A stretch of 64,000 nt of DNA from Myxococcaceae bacterium (GCA_905339255.1 CAJPFO010000058.1:22971-86970), one strand, 5' to 3'; positions 53,016 to 61,463 are shown, numbered from the stretch's first letter. Notes: generated by a model from the letters alone, not told the origin. A program made the numbers and translations.

Positions 53016-55652
53016 TCAACCGACGATGTTGACGAGCCGACCGGGGACCACGATCACTTTCTTCGGCGCTCGACCCTCGAGGTGGCGGACGACATTCGGC
53101 GCGGCGAGCGCGGCCGCCTCGACCGTCGCCGCGTCGGCGTCGGCGGCCACGCGGATTTCGTCGCGGCGCTTGCCGTTCACCTGCACGGCGAGCGTGATCG
53201 TATCGGCCACGAGGAGCGTCGGGTCGGCGCTCGGCCAGGGCTCGAGCGCGATCGATTGCGCGTGGCCGAGTCGATTCCAGAGCTCCTCGGCGAGGTGCGG
53301 CGCGAAGGGCGAGAGGAGCTTCAAGAAAGTCTCCGCGGCGTCGCGCGAAAGTGGAGCCTCCTTCGCCACGTCGCGAGCGAGCACCATCAACTTCGAGATC
53401 GCCGTGTTGAAGGCCAGATTCTCGAGGTCCTCGGTCACGCCCGCGATCGTGCGTGCGACGAGTCGAGCCTGTTCGGGCGTCCCGGATCCGGTCGGGAGCT
53501 CCCGGACCGGCTCATCCGGCGCCTCTTCGTCGATCACGAGGCGCCAGGCGCGTTGCAAGAAGCGATGCACTCCGGCGATCCCCTCGGTCGACCAGGGAGC
53601 GGCCTTCTCGAGCGGGCCGATGAACATCTCGTAGAGTCGCATCGAGTCGGCGCCCCAGTGCGCCACGACCTCGTCCGGATTGATCACGTTGCCGCGACTC
53701 TTCGACATCTTCTCGACGACTTCCTCGAGGACGAGACCGTCGATCGTCGGATGGAACGGGGTCTTCTCGGGGCCGAAACGGACGTCCTTCACCGGAACCC
53801 AGCGTGCCTTCACCTCGCGGCCGTCGTCGATCGCGATCGCATGCTCTCCGTCGATGCGGACGTCGGTGGTCGGATGGACGCGGGGCTTCGCTTCGGGGTC
53901 GTCGGAGAGGTTGTCGTCCCAGTAGCGGTAGCTCGAGCCGAGGATCATCCCCTGGTTCACGAGCTTGCTGAAGGGCTCCTTGGTATGAACGAGCCCGGCG
54001 TCGTAGAGCACCTTGTGCCAGAAGCGCGAGTAGAGGAGATGGAGGACCGCATGCTCGGCGCCGCCCACGTAGAGGTCGACGGGCATCCAGTAGCGCTCCG
54101 CCTCGGGGGAGAAGGGAGCACGGTCGTTCGTGGGATCGCAAAAGCGCAGGTAGTACCAGCAGCTTCCTGCCCATTGCGGCATCACGTTCGGATCGCGTCG
54201 TGCGCGCGCGCCGGTCACGGGATCCGTCGTTTCGATCCAATCGGTCGCTCGCTCGAGCGGCGTCCCTCCGCCCTCCGCGGGACGGAAGTCGTCGAGGTCG
54301 GGGAGCAGGAGCGGGAGTTCGTCGTCGCGAAGCAGACGCACGCTGCCGTCGGGCTCGTGGAGGAGCGGAAACGGCTCTCCCCAGTAGCGCTGGCGGCTGA
54401 AGAGCCAATCGCGGAGCTTGTAGGTGACGGCACGCTCGCCGCAGCGCTTCTCCTCGAGCCAGGCCGTGATCCGACGCTTCGCCTCGGGGGTCGCGAGGCC
54501 GTCGAGGATCCCCGAACCGACGGCGATCCCGTCGCCGGTGAAGGCCTCCCGCGACACGTCTCCGCCCTTCACGACTTCGCGGATCGAGAGCCCGAAGGCC
54601 AACGCGAACGCATGATCGCGTTCGTCGTGCGCGGGGACCGCCATGATCGCTCCGGTGCCGTACCCCGCGAGAACGTAATCGGCGATCCAGATCGGGATCG
54701 ACTCTCCGGAGCAGGGGTTCGTCGCCCGCGCCCCGGTATCGACGCCCGTCTTCTCCCGCGCGTCCGCCATCCTCGCCCGCTCGCTCTTGCGCGCTGCCGC
54801 CTCGACGTACGCCCGAACGGCCTCGCGGCGCTCGGGCGTCGTGATCTCCTCGACGAAGGGATGCTCGGGCGCGAGCACGAGGTAGGTGGCTCCGAAGAGG
54901 GTATCGGGCCGTGTCGTGAAGACCTCGACCTCGCGTCCCGGACGCCCCTCCACCGAGAAGCGGACGCGCGCGCCTTCGCTCTTGCCGATCCAGTCGCGCT
55001 GCTGCTTCTTGATCGGCTCGGGCCAATCCAGTTCGTCGAGATCCGCGAGCAGGCGCTCGGCGTAGGCCGTGATCCGCAGCATCCACTGCTTCATCGGCAG
55101 ACGAACGACGGGATGCCCGCCGATCTCGCTCTTGCCGTCGATCACCTCCTCGTTCGCGAGCACGGTGCCGAGCGCCGGGCAGTAGTTGACGGCGACCTCG
55201 GCCTCGTAGGCGAGCCCCCGCTCGTGGAGGAGCCGGAAGATCCACTGCGTCCATCGCACGTACGAGGGGTCGGTCGTGTCGATCTCGCGGCTCCAGTCGT
55301 AGCTGAAGCCGAGCGCCTGGATCTGGCGCTTGAAGTTCTCGACGTTTCGACGCGTGGTGATGCGCGGATGCGTCCCCGTCTTGATCGCATACTGCTCGGC
55401 CGGGAGTCCGAACGCATCCCATCCCATCGGATGGAGCACGTTGAAGCCGCGCATGCGCTTGTAGCGCGCGACGATGTCGGTGGCGGTGTAGCCTTCGGGA
55501 TGCCCGACGTGGAGCCCGTCGCCGGAGGGGTAGGGAAACATGTCGAGGACGTAGTATTTGGGCCGCGTGGAATCGACTTCGCAGCGGAAGGTTTCGTGCT
55601 CGAGCCAGTAGGCTTGCCAGCGGGGCTCGATCGCGCGCGGGTCGTACGGCAT
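53016..55652 (-). CDS. leuS: Leucyl-tRNA synthetase
   Basis: 878 residues. The class I signature HIGH appears as PYPSGDGLHVGHPEGYTATD and KMSKS as VEKMSKSRGNVINPDE. An editing (CP1) domain with TTRPDTLFG and DYVLAGYGTGAIMAVPAHDERD is present, and the GSCWYYLRF and VGGAEHAVLHLLYSRFWHKVLYD blocks complete the bacterial LeuRS type. The C-terminal tRNA-binding tail ends in IVVPGRLVNIVG. ATG at 55652 fits the MPYDPRAIEPRWQ N-terminus. Confidence 0.97.
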   Translation of the reverse strand: MPYDPRAIEPRWQAYWLEHETFRCEVDSTRPKYYVLDMFPYPSGDGLHVGHPEGYTATDIVARYKRMRGFNVLHPMGWDAFGLPAEQYAIKTGTHPRITTRRNVENFKRQIQALGFSYDWSREIDTTDPSYVRWTQWIFRLLHERGLAYEAEVAVNYCPALGTVLANEEVIDGKSEIGGHPVVRLPMKQWMLRITAYAERLLADLDELDWPEPIKKQQRDWIGKSEGARVRFSVEGRPGREVEVFTTRPDTLFGATYLVLAPEHPFVEEITTPERREAVRAYVEAAARKSERARMADAREKTGVDTGARATNPCSGESIPIWIADYVLAGYGTGAIMAVPAHDERDHAFALAFGLSIREVVKGGDVSREAFTGDGIAVGSGILDGLATPEAKRRITAWLEEKRCGERAVTYKLRDWLFSRQRYWGEPFPLLHEPDGSVRLLRDDELPLLLPDLDDFRPAEGGGTPLERATDWIETTDPVTGARARRDPNVMPQWAGSCWYYLRFCDPTNDRAPFSPEAERYWMPVDLYVGGAEHAVLHLLYSRFWHKVLYDAGLVHTKEPFSKLVNQGMILGSSYRYWDDNLSDDPEAKPRVHPTTDVRIDGEHAIAIDDGREVKARWVPVKDVRFGPEKTPFHPTIDGLVLEEVVEKMSKSRGNVINPDEVVAHWGADSMRLYEMFIGPLEKAAPWSTEGIAGVHRFLQRAWRLVIDEEAPDEPVRELPTGSGTPEQARLVARTIAGVTEDLENLAFNTAISKLMVLARDVAKEAPLSRDAAETFLKLLSPFAPHLAEELWNRLGHAQSIALEPWPSADPTLLVADTITLAVQVNGKRRDEIRVAADADAATVEAAALAAPNVVRHLEGRAPKKVIVVPGRLVNIVG

Positions 55653-55717
55653 GGTCGGCAACTTGCCGGTGCGTCGAAGGGGCGTCAACCCTGCGAACCG
55701 GCGCTATTTTCCGGCAC

Positions 55718-56572
55718 ATGAACGCCGAGCATCCGAGGCCCGCCGAGATCTTCGTGGTCTCGGACGGCACGGGCGAGACCGGCTCGAGCGCCACGCAGGC
55801 GGCGATGCTCCAGTTCCGCTCCCCCTGGCGGATGCGAACGTTCCGCGACGTCCGGCAGGAATCCCAGGCGCGCCGCGTGATCGAGCTCGCGGAACGCGCC
55901 GGCGCCATGGTGGTCTTCACCGTCGTCGATGAGCGCGTGGCGCGGACGCTTCGCGATCACGGTGCGACCCACGGCGTGCGCACCGTCGACCTGCTCGGCC
56001 CCCTGATCTCGCGAGCGGCGCAGCATCTCGGTGCCGAGCCGAGGCTCCAGCCGGGCCTCCTGCACGCATTCTCGGACGAGTATTTCCGGCGGATCGACGC
56101 CGTCGAGTTCGCGGTTCGCCACGATGACGGAGCGAATCTACGCACGCTCATCGATGCCGACCTCGTTCTCACGGGTGTGTCGCGGACCTCGAAGACACCG
56201 CTCTCGATGTATCTCGCGCAGCGCGGCGTGAAGACGGGAAACGTGCCGCTCGTTCCGGGGCTCGTTCCGCCGCGCGAGCTTCTCGACCTCGAGCCGACCC
56301 GGGTGATCGGCCTGACCGTCGACCCGGGGGCGCTACTCACCGTCCGTCGCTCGCGGCTCCGACAGATGCATGCGCCGCCCTACGCCGAGTATGCCGACCC
56401 CGACACCGTGATGGCCGAGCTCGCTCGGGCGCGTCGCCTGTTCCGCGAGCGCGGTTGGCGCATGGTCGACATCTCGGGCAAGGCCGTCGAGGAGACCGCC
56501 GCACGCATCCTCGAGCTTCTTGCGGAGGATGCCCGCGCCGCGCGAGGCGGCTCGGCGAGTGGGAGGCGTTAG
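55718..56572 (+). CDS. Pyruvate phosphate dikinase / PEP synthetase regulatory protein
   Basis: 284 residues, DUF299 family. The protein both phosphorylates (ADP-dependent) and dephosphorylates PPDK or PEP synthetase on a threonine. N-terminal VVSDGTGETGSSATQAAMLQF and the P-loop GVSRTSKTPLSMYLAQ (about 153-168), then KTGNVPLVPG and DISGKAVEETAARI are diagnostic. No ppdK or ppsA lies in the window. The gene is divergent from leuS (65-base gap). The TAG stop is part of the palindromic repeat copy C. Confidence 0.93.
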   Translation: MNAEHPRPAEIFVVSDGTGETGSSATQAAMLQFRSPWRMRTFRDVRQESQARRVIELAERAGAMVVFTVVDERVARTLRDHGATHGVRTVDLLGPLISRAAQHLGAEPRLQPGLLHAFSDEYFRRIDAVEFAVRHDDGANLRTLIDADLVLTGVSRTSKTPLSMYLAQRGVKTGNVPLVPGLVPPRELLDLEPTRVIGLTVDPGALLTVRRSRLRQMHAPPYAEYADPDTVMAELARARRLFRERGWRMVDISGKAVEETAARILELLAEDARAARGGSASGRR

Positions 56573-56605
56573 GAGATCGAGCCGAGACGGCTCGGGTCGG
56601 TCTCC
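56570..56605 (+). repeat. Stop-codon-linked palindromic repeat, copy C
   Basis: TAGGAGATCGAGCCGA (56570 on) with right arm TCGGGTCGGTCTCC (to 56605). Its first TAG is the stop of the PPDK regulator gene. It differs from copy A mainly by C to G in the left arm and in the loop. It lies between converging genes and may terminate both. Confidence 0.75.
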
Positions 56606-56652
56606 CAGGGGTCGGACGGGAGCGGAGAGCGCGGCGGTGGTCGCGCACCCGG

Positions 56653-57312
56653 TCAGGCGAGGCTTTCTCCGTCCGTCGGACAGCGCGCGAGAAACGCGCG
56701 CGGCGAGACCACGCGGGCTCCGGCGTGACGAACGCGGCCCTGCACCTGGCGGTCTCCCGTCACGACGGCAATCTCCTGCGGAGCCTTCGCCTTGCGCACG
56801 GTCCGAACCAGCCAGTCATCGGCCGACGGAGCGAAGACGAGCGTGAGCCTGGGCGCCGAGGCCGGCGCCTCGTAGCGTTCCGAGTGCTCCCGAGCGTCGT
56901 CGAAGACGACGATGAGCTCGACATCGGCGGGCGAGAAGCGCTCGATCCGGCGCACGAGGCGAAGCTGCGCCTCGGCCTTCCACCAGCCGGCCCGGTCGCG
57001 GCCCTTCAGGACCCCGGCGTGAAGCACGTTGAAGCCGTCGACGAGCCAGATCCTGGGCTCGGACTCGGCGGGGTTGGGGATCGGATCGGCGGCCGGAGCT
57101 TCGGGCACGATCACGCGAGGATAGGGCGTGGGCGGTGAGACGAGGTTTCGGGCGGCGATCTCGAGCCCTGCGAAGCCGAGCCCGAAGCCGAGCATCGCGG
57201 CGATGGCGACGAGCGTCCGGCCGACACCGGCGAGGGGATCGCGCCATGACGCTCGCAAGCCGGGGTCGAAGCCGATCCGCGCGCCTCGGGTCGGGGAAGA
57301 GTTCTCGGGCAC
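56653..57312 (-). CDS. NYN-domain nuclease-like protein with membrane anchor
   Basis: 219 residues from a GTG at 57312 preceded by GGAGGGAG. A hydrophobic helix (about 37-56, TLVAIAAMLGFGLGFAGL) precedes a linker and a NYN/PIN-like domain. Acidic residues expected in the active site appear in IWLVDGFNVLHAG, LIVVFDD and VVTGDRQVQ. NYN domains of this YacP/Rae1-like type cleave RNA. The helix would anchor the nuclease to a membrane, an unusual arrangement for this family. Function of the locus beyond this is unknown. Confidence 0.75.
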   Translation of the reverse strand: MPENSSPTRGARIGFDPGLRASWRDPLAGVGRTLVAIAAMLGFGLGFAGLEIAARNLVSPPTPYPRVIVPEAPAADPIPNPAESEPRIWLVDGFNVLHAGVLKGRDRAGWWKAEAQLRLVRRIERFSPADVELIVVFDDAREHSERYEAPASAPRLTLVFAPSADDWLVRTVRKAKAPQEIAVVTGDRQVQGRVRHAGARVVSPRAFLARCPTDGESLA

Positions 57313-57405
57313 GGGCTCCCTCCTTCGTGGTCGATGCCGCCGATCCTCTTCCGGGCGTGTGACGGGGACGGTCACGCCGGGCGAGCGGTTTCGAGGACGA
57401 GGCGT

Positions 57406-57426
57406 GGGCGACCCACCGGGTCGCCC
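57406..57426 (-). terminator. Perfect 9-bp hairpin, candidate pyrF terminator
   Basis: GGGCGACCC (57406-57414), loop ACC, GGGTCGCCC (57418-57426): perfect 9-bp stem. It lies downstream of pyrF and upstream of the NYN gene on the same strand, so it may separate the two units. A T-run is lacking. Confidence 0.45.
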
Positions 57427-57440
57427 CTGCCGCGGAACGC

Positions 57441-57475
57441 GCAGTTGGGGCGCCGGAAGGCGCAGTTGGGTCGCC
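57441..57475. repeat. 21-base tandem repeat, two units
   Basis: GCAGTTGGGGCGCC (57441-57454) and GCAGTTGGGTCGCC (57462-57475) repeat with a 21-base period and one mismatch across 14 bases. It lies immediately downstream of pyrF and is adjacent to the hairpin. Purpose unknown. Confidence 0.5.
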
Positions 57476-57480
57476 CGCGT

Positions 57481-58329
57481 CTACCGGATGGGTTCCGTCC
57501 GCTCCCGGGCGCGGTTCAGTTCGTCGCGGAGTCCGCGGGCGGCGCGGCGGGCAGCGGCGGCGAAGTCGCCATCCGAGCCCGCGTAGAGGATGCCCCGCGA
57601 CGAGCTCACGAGGATGGGGCCGGTGGTCCTGCCCGCTGCACTCCGCCACGCGGCGCGCACGGTGGCCGCCGCATCGCCGCCCTGCGCGCCCACCCCGGGA
57701 ACGAGGATCGGGAGCCTTGGGGCGAGCTCGCGCACCCTCGCGAGCTCGGCCGGGAAGGTGGCACCGACCACGAGGCCGATCCCACCCGTGCGGTTCCAGT
57801 CTTCCGCAGCAAGTCGCGCGATGCGTTCGTAGAGGAACTCGCCGGATTCGAGACGCTGCGCCTGCAAGTCGCTGCCACCGGGATTCGAGGTCCGACACAG
57901 CATGAAGAGCCCCTTCTCCGGGTGCGCGAGCCAGGGCTCGAGCGAATCTAGGCCGAGCAGGGGCGAGAGCGTCACGGCGTCGGCGCGGTAGCGCTCGAAG
58001 GCTTCGCGAGCGTACTGCTCGGCCGTCGTGCCGACGTCGCCGCGCTTCGCATCGAGGATCACCGGGACCTGCGGCGCCACGCGATGCACGTGCGCGACGA
58101 GGCGCTCGAGCTGGTCCTCCGCACGATTCGCCGCGAAGAACGCGATCTGCGGCTTGAAGGCCAGCACGAGGTCGTGGGTGGCGTCGACGATCGCCGCGCA
58201 GAAGTCGAAGATCCTCGCCGCATCCCCGCGCCAGGCGCCCGGGAAGCGGGCCGGCTCGGGATCGAGGCCGACGCAGAGCAGCGAGTCGTTCTGCCGTTCG
58301 GCCTCGACGAGCGTCTCGATGAATCGCAT
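57481..58329 (-). CDS. pyrF: Orotidine-5'-phosphate decarboxylase
   Basis: 282 residues, TIM-barrel enzyme of UMP biosynthesis (family 2 subtype). CVGLDPEP, FKPQIAFFAANR, VILDAKRGDVGTTAEQYA (catalytic Lys with Asp neighbours), MLCRTSNPGGSDLQ and ILVPGVGAQGGD are characteristic. ATG at 58329; the in-frame upstream sequence lacks family character. Convergent neighbours and the divergent PEP-CTERM gene share the 198-base region beyond its start. Confidence 0.95.
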   Translation of the reverse strand: MRFIETLVEAERQNDSLLCVGLDPEPARFPGAWRGDAARIFDFCAAIVDATHDLVLAFKPQIAFFAANRAEDQLERLVAHVHRVAPQVPVILDAKRGDVGTTAEQYAREAFERYRADAVTLSPLLGLDSLEPWLAHPEKGLFMLCRTSNPGGSDLQAQRLESGEFLYERIARLAAEDWNRTGGIGLVVGATFPAELARVRELAPRLPILVPGVGAQGGDAAATVRAAWRSAAGRTTGPILVSSSRGILYAGSDGDFAAAARRAARGLRDELNRARERTEPIR

Positions 58330-58393
58330 CGGCGCGCAGTGTAGGGGGGGAGGTCGGGCGGGCCAGCCGGTCGGTCCCCCCCCGCACGGCGAA

Positions 58394-58409
58394 CGGAAAC
58401 GCTTTTCCG
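58394..58409. promoter_or_regulatory. Inverted repeat upstream of the PEP-CTERM promoter
   Basis: CGGAAA, loop CGCT, TTTCCG: perfect 6-bp inverted repeat centred about 105 bases upstream of the expected start of the sigma-54-like promoter at 58481. That distance suits an enhancer-binding-protein site. It could equally be an operator for pyrF, whose ATG is 65 bases to the left. Confidence 0.4.
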
Positions 58410-58480
58410 TGATTGCCGCAGCGCTCCATCCGCATGCGAGCAACTTGGCGTGCAACCAGCGGAATCTCGCCCCGGCCCGG

Positions 58481-58496
58481 TGGTATGGGTTTTGCA
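58481..58496 (+). promoter_or_regulatory. Sigma-54-like promoter of the PEP-CTERM gene
   Basis: TGGTAT, five bases, TTGCA (58481-58496) matches the -24/-12 consensus TGGCAC-N5-TTGCA with only C-to-T changes at two positions. The GG and GC doublets are exactly 10 bases apart. Expected transcription start is near 58507, about 20 bases before the GTG at 58528, leaving room for the GGGAAAGGGG ribosome site. PEP-CTERM genes are often controlled by sigma-54 with PrsK/PrsR-like regulators. Confidence 0.6.
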
Positions 58497-58527
58497 CCAC
58501 ACCCCGATACCTGGGAAAGGGGATTCC

Positions 58528-59190
58528 GTGCACCCGTACGCCCTCCGATTGCTGTCGTCGCTTCTCTGTGGACTCCCACTCCTGCTGGCGCCGGCGCCGG
58601 CGAGCGCTTTGCTATTCGGCCCGACTCCCTACCTCGACGCCACCGACAGCCCGTTCTTCGGCCTCGGACTCGCGCTCGAGGATTTCGAGAACGGCCTGCT
58701 CGACGTGGCCGCCGTCTCGGTAAACGGCGGAGTCGTGCTGCCACCGGCCCCGCTCACGGATTCCGTCGATCCTGCCGGCTTCTCGTTCTACTCGAACGAG
58801 TTCCATACGCTCGTATTCACGTTCTCGGGGCCGCTTCCGACGCGCGCGGGAATCGTCTGGACCGATGTGGGATTTCTCGACGGCGAGACCGAGACGGCGA
58901 CGGCCATGGGGGACGTGATCTTCGAGGCCTTCGACGAGAACGGCGTTTCTCTCGGGCAGATCGGCCCGGTGCTGCTCGGGGACGGAACGGCCTTGGCCGC
59001 TCCGGCGGAGGATCGCTTCTTCGGGGTCCTCCATCCGGGAGGGATCTCGCGGATCGAGATCGGGATGCCCGATAGCGGCGACTTCGAGGTCGATCATCTC
59101 CAGTTCGGAGTCCCGGTTCCGGAGCCGGGCACGGCGACGCTCGTCGTGGCCGGGATCGCGGCCCTCGGCTGGCGGCGTAGGGCGGCGTAG
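58528..59190 (+). CDS. PEP-CTERM sorting domain exported protein
   Basis: 220 residues with a signal peptide (about 1-27) and a C-terminal tripartite sorting tag: VPEPG, a membrane helix (TLVVAGIAALGW) and Arg cluster. It is cut and anchored by exosortase in exopolysaccharide-producing Gram-negatives. The middle is an acidic all-beta region of unknown function. GTG start with GAAAGGGG just ahead. No exosortase gene is in the window. Its final codons fall in a three-unit 10-base tandem repeat. Confidence 0.9.
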   Translation: MHPYALRLLSSLLCGLPLLLAPAPASALLFGPTPYLDATDSPFFGLGLALEDFENGLLDVAAVSVNGGVVLPPAPLTDSVDPAGFSFYSNEFHTLVFTFSGPLPTRAGIVWTDVGFLDGETETATAMGDVIFEAFDENGVSLGQIGPVLLGDGTALAAPAEDRFFGVLHPGGISRIEIGMPDSGDFEVDHLQFGVPVPEPGTATLVVAGIAALGWRRRAA

Positions 59191-59200
59191 GGCGGCGTAG
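59171..59200. repeat. Three perfect 10-base tandem repeats across the stop codon
   Basis: GGCGGCGTAG is repeated three times without change (59171-59200). The stop codon TAG of the PEP-CTERM gene is inside the second unit. Loss or gain of units would extend or shorten the Arg-Ala tail. Confidence 0.7.
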
Positions 59201-59324
59201 TCGGCGCCGGCCGGCCCTCGCGGCGCCTCCCGGCCGCGCGAGTGGGTGGCGCATGGCACGACGCCGGAGCTGGCGTCGCCGCATCCACTTGCGAGCACCG
59301 CCGCGCTGCCGTACCGAACCCCGC

Positions 59325-60203
59325 ATGACGACGCTCCCCGCACGCTCGATCCGGCTCGGCCTCGTCCAGATGCGCTGCGCGCCCGATCCGGACGAGAACC
59401 TCGAACGCACCGTCGTGAAGGTCGACGAGGCGGCGGCTCGCGGGGCGCAGATCGTCTGCCTGCCCGAGCTCTTCCGCTCGCGCTACTTCTGCCAGTCCGA
59501 GGAGAACGAGCGCTTCGCGCTCGCCGAGCCGATTCCGGGTCCTTCGACGGAGGCGCTCGGCAAGCTCGCCGCCGCGCGCGGGATCGTCGTCGTCGCCTCG
59601 CTCTTCGAGCGGCGAGCCGCCGGCCTCTACCACAATACCGCGGTCACGCTCGGCGCCGACGGCGCGATCGCCGGCGTCTATCGCAAGATGCACATCCCCG
59701 ACGATCCCCTCTACTACGAGAAGTTCTATTTCACGCCGGGGGATCTCGGGTTCCAGTCGGTCGAGACTCGTTTCGCGAGGGTCGGAACCTGCGTGTGCTG
59801 GGACCAGTGGTTCCCCGAGGCGGCGCGGCTCACGGCGCTCTCGGGCGCCGAGTGCCTCTTCTACCCGACTGCAATCGGCTGGCAGTTCGACGTCGGCGGC
59901 GAGATGGACGCGGCGCAGCACGACGCGTGGCGAACGATCCAGCGAGCCCATGCGATCGCGAACGGCGTCTTCGTCGCGGTGGTGAACCGCGTCGGTAGCG
60001 AGGACGCGATCCGCTTCTGGGGAGGCTCGTTCGTCGCCGATCCATTCGGTCGCGTGCTCGCGAGCGCGGGTTCCGACGCCGAGGAGACGCTCGTCGTCGA
60101 CTGCGACCTCGGCGAGGTCGAACGCGTGCGGCAGAACTGGCCGTTCCTGCGCGATCGTCGGATCGACGCCTACGGCGACCTCACGCGGCGCTGGCTTCGA
60201 TGA
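59325..60203 (+). CDS. aguB: N-carbamoylputrescine amidase
   Basis: 292 residues, nitrilase-superfamily hydrolase converting N-carbamoylputrescine to putrescine, CO2 and ammonia. Glu, Lys and Cys of the catalytic triad are visible in CLPELFRSRYFCQ, YRKMHIPDDP and VGTCVCWDQWFPE. The ATG overlaps nothing; family-like sequence begins here. Stop overlaps aguA (ATGA at 60200-60203), which supplies its substrate. An alternative amidase role is unlikely given this pairing. Confidence 0.92.
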   Translation: MTTLPARSIRLGLVQMRCAPDPDENLERTVVKVDEAAARGAQIVCLPELFRSRYFCQSEENERFALAEPIPGPSTEALGKLAAARGIVVVASLFERRAAGLYHNTAVTLGADGAIAGVYRKMHIPDDPLYYEKFYFTPGDLGFQSVETRFARVGTCVCWDQWFPEAARLTALSGAECLFYPTAIGWQFDVGGEMDAAQHDAWRTIQRAHAIANGVFVAVVNRVGSEDAIRFWGGSFVADPFGRVLASAGSDAEETLVVDCDLGEVERVRQNWPFLRDRRIDAYGDLTRRWLR

Positions 60204-61285
60204 TCGGCGCTGCGCCCGGCGACGACGGCTGGCGCTGGCCCGCCGAATGGGAGCCCCATCGCGCGACCTGGCTCGCCTGGCCGCACAACCCCGCCACCTG
60301 GCCCGGCCGACTCGAACGGGTGTACGAGCCCTACGTCGCGATGGTCGAGGTGCTCGCTGCGCACGAGCCCGTCTGCATCAACGTCGCCGACGAGGCCATG
60401 GAGGAGGCCGCGCGACGCCGACTGCGCGCCGCAGGAGTCGACCCCGACGGCAATCTGCGCTTCTTCCACGTACCGACCGACGATACCTGGGCGCGCGATC
60501 ACGGCCCGATCTTCTTGGTTCGCGACGAGGGGGGGGGTCGTGAGCGAGCCATCCTCGATTTCGGCTTCAACTCCTGGGGCGGGAAGTACGGCCCCTGGTC
60601 GCAGGACGACCGCGTCCCGGCGCGCGTGGCCGAGATCCTCGGCCTGCAGCGCTTCGAGCCCGGGATCGTGCTCGAGGGCGGATCGATCGACGGCAACGGC
60701 CGGGGAACGATCCTCACGACCGAGAGCTGCCTGCTCCACGCGAACCGCGGGGCCGGGCGGACGCGCGAGAGCATGGAGGAGGCGCTCTCGCGGCTGCTCG
60801 GCGCGAGGCACGTGCTCTGGCTCGGCGACGGGATCGAAGGCGACGACACCGACGGTCACATCGATGATCTCGCCCGTTTCGTCGATCCGCACACCGTCGT
60901 GACGGTGATCGAGCCGGAGGTCTCCGATCCGAACCACGCGGCGCTCGAGGAGAACCTCCGCCGTCTGCGCTCGATGCGCGATCAGGACGGCAAGCGGCTC
61001 GCGGTGGCGACGCTTCCGATGCCACCCCCCCTCGTCGTCGACGGCCAGCGTTGCCCGGCCTCGTACGCGAACTTCTACCTGGCGAACGGCGTGGCGCTCG
61101 TTCCGGTCTTCTCGGCCCCGTCGGACGAGCGAGCGCTGGCGATCCTCCGGGAACTCCTCCCGGGGCGCGAGGTCGTCGCCATCCCTTGCTCCGACCTCGT
61201 CTACGGGCTCGGCGCCGTGCACTGCATGACCCAGCAGGAGCCCGCGCAGGAGACCGCCCCGAGCGGTCCTGGCCCGATCTCGTAG
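60200..61285 (+). CDS. aguA: Agmatine deiminase
   Basis: 361 residues, peptidylarginine-deiminase-type enzyme making N-carbamoylputrescine from agmatine. WEPHRATWLAWPHN, DDTWARDHGPIF, DFGFNSWGGKY, VLEGGSIDGNGRGT, GDDTDGHIDDLARF and the catalytic-Cys GAVHCMTQQEP blocks are all typical. Translationally coupled to aguB. Together they make a two-step route from agmatine to putrescine and ammonia; no arginine decarboxylase is in view. Confidence 0.94.
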   Translation: MIGAAPGDDGWRWPAEWEPHRATWLAWPHNPATWPGRLERVYEPYVAMVEVLAAHEPVCINVADEAMEEAARRRLRAAGVDPDGNLRFFHVPTDDTWARDHGPIFLVRDEGGGRERAILDFGFNSWGGKYGPWSQDDRVPARVAEILGLQRFEPGIVLEGGSIDGNGRGTILTTESCLLHANRGAGRTRESMEEALSRLLGARHVLWLGDGIEGDDTDGHIDDLARFVDPHTVVTVIEPEVSDPNHAALEENLRRLRSMRDQDGKRLAVATLPMPPPLVVDGQRCPASYANFYLANGVALVPVFSAPSDERALAILRELLPGREVVAIPCSDLVYGLGAVHCMTQQEPAQETAPSGPGPIS

Positions 61286-61305
61286 CCCCTCCCCGGTGTT
61301 CCCCC

Positions 61306-61341
61306 TACGAGATCGACTCCACCCGTCTCGCGCCGGTCTCC
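61306..61341 (+). repeat. Dispersed palindromic repeat, copy D (diverged)
   Basis: CGAGATCGACTCCACCCGTCTC... matches copy B at about 29 of 34 positions. It lies 20 bases after the aguA stop (TAG 61283-61285), not fused to it. Terminator-like position between aguA and the ODP gene on the same strand. Confidence 0.6.
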
Positions 61342-61463
61342 CAGCCGGCCGGCCCGGAGAGGCCGCTCGCCAGGCCCCATTTTCGATGCTCACTTCGGCA
61401 ACACGGACGGCCGATGTTCGTGCAACGCGCCCACCTCGAAGCCGCCTTGCCGGGGGAACCATC

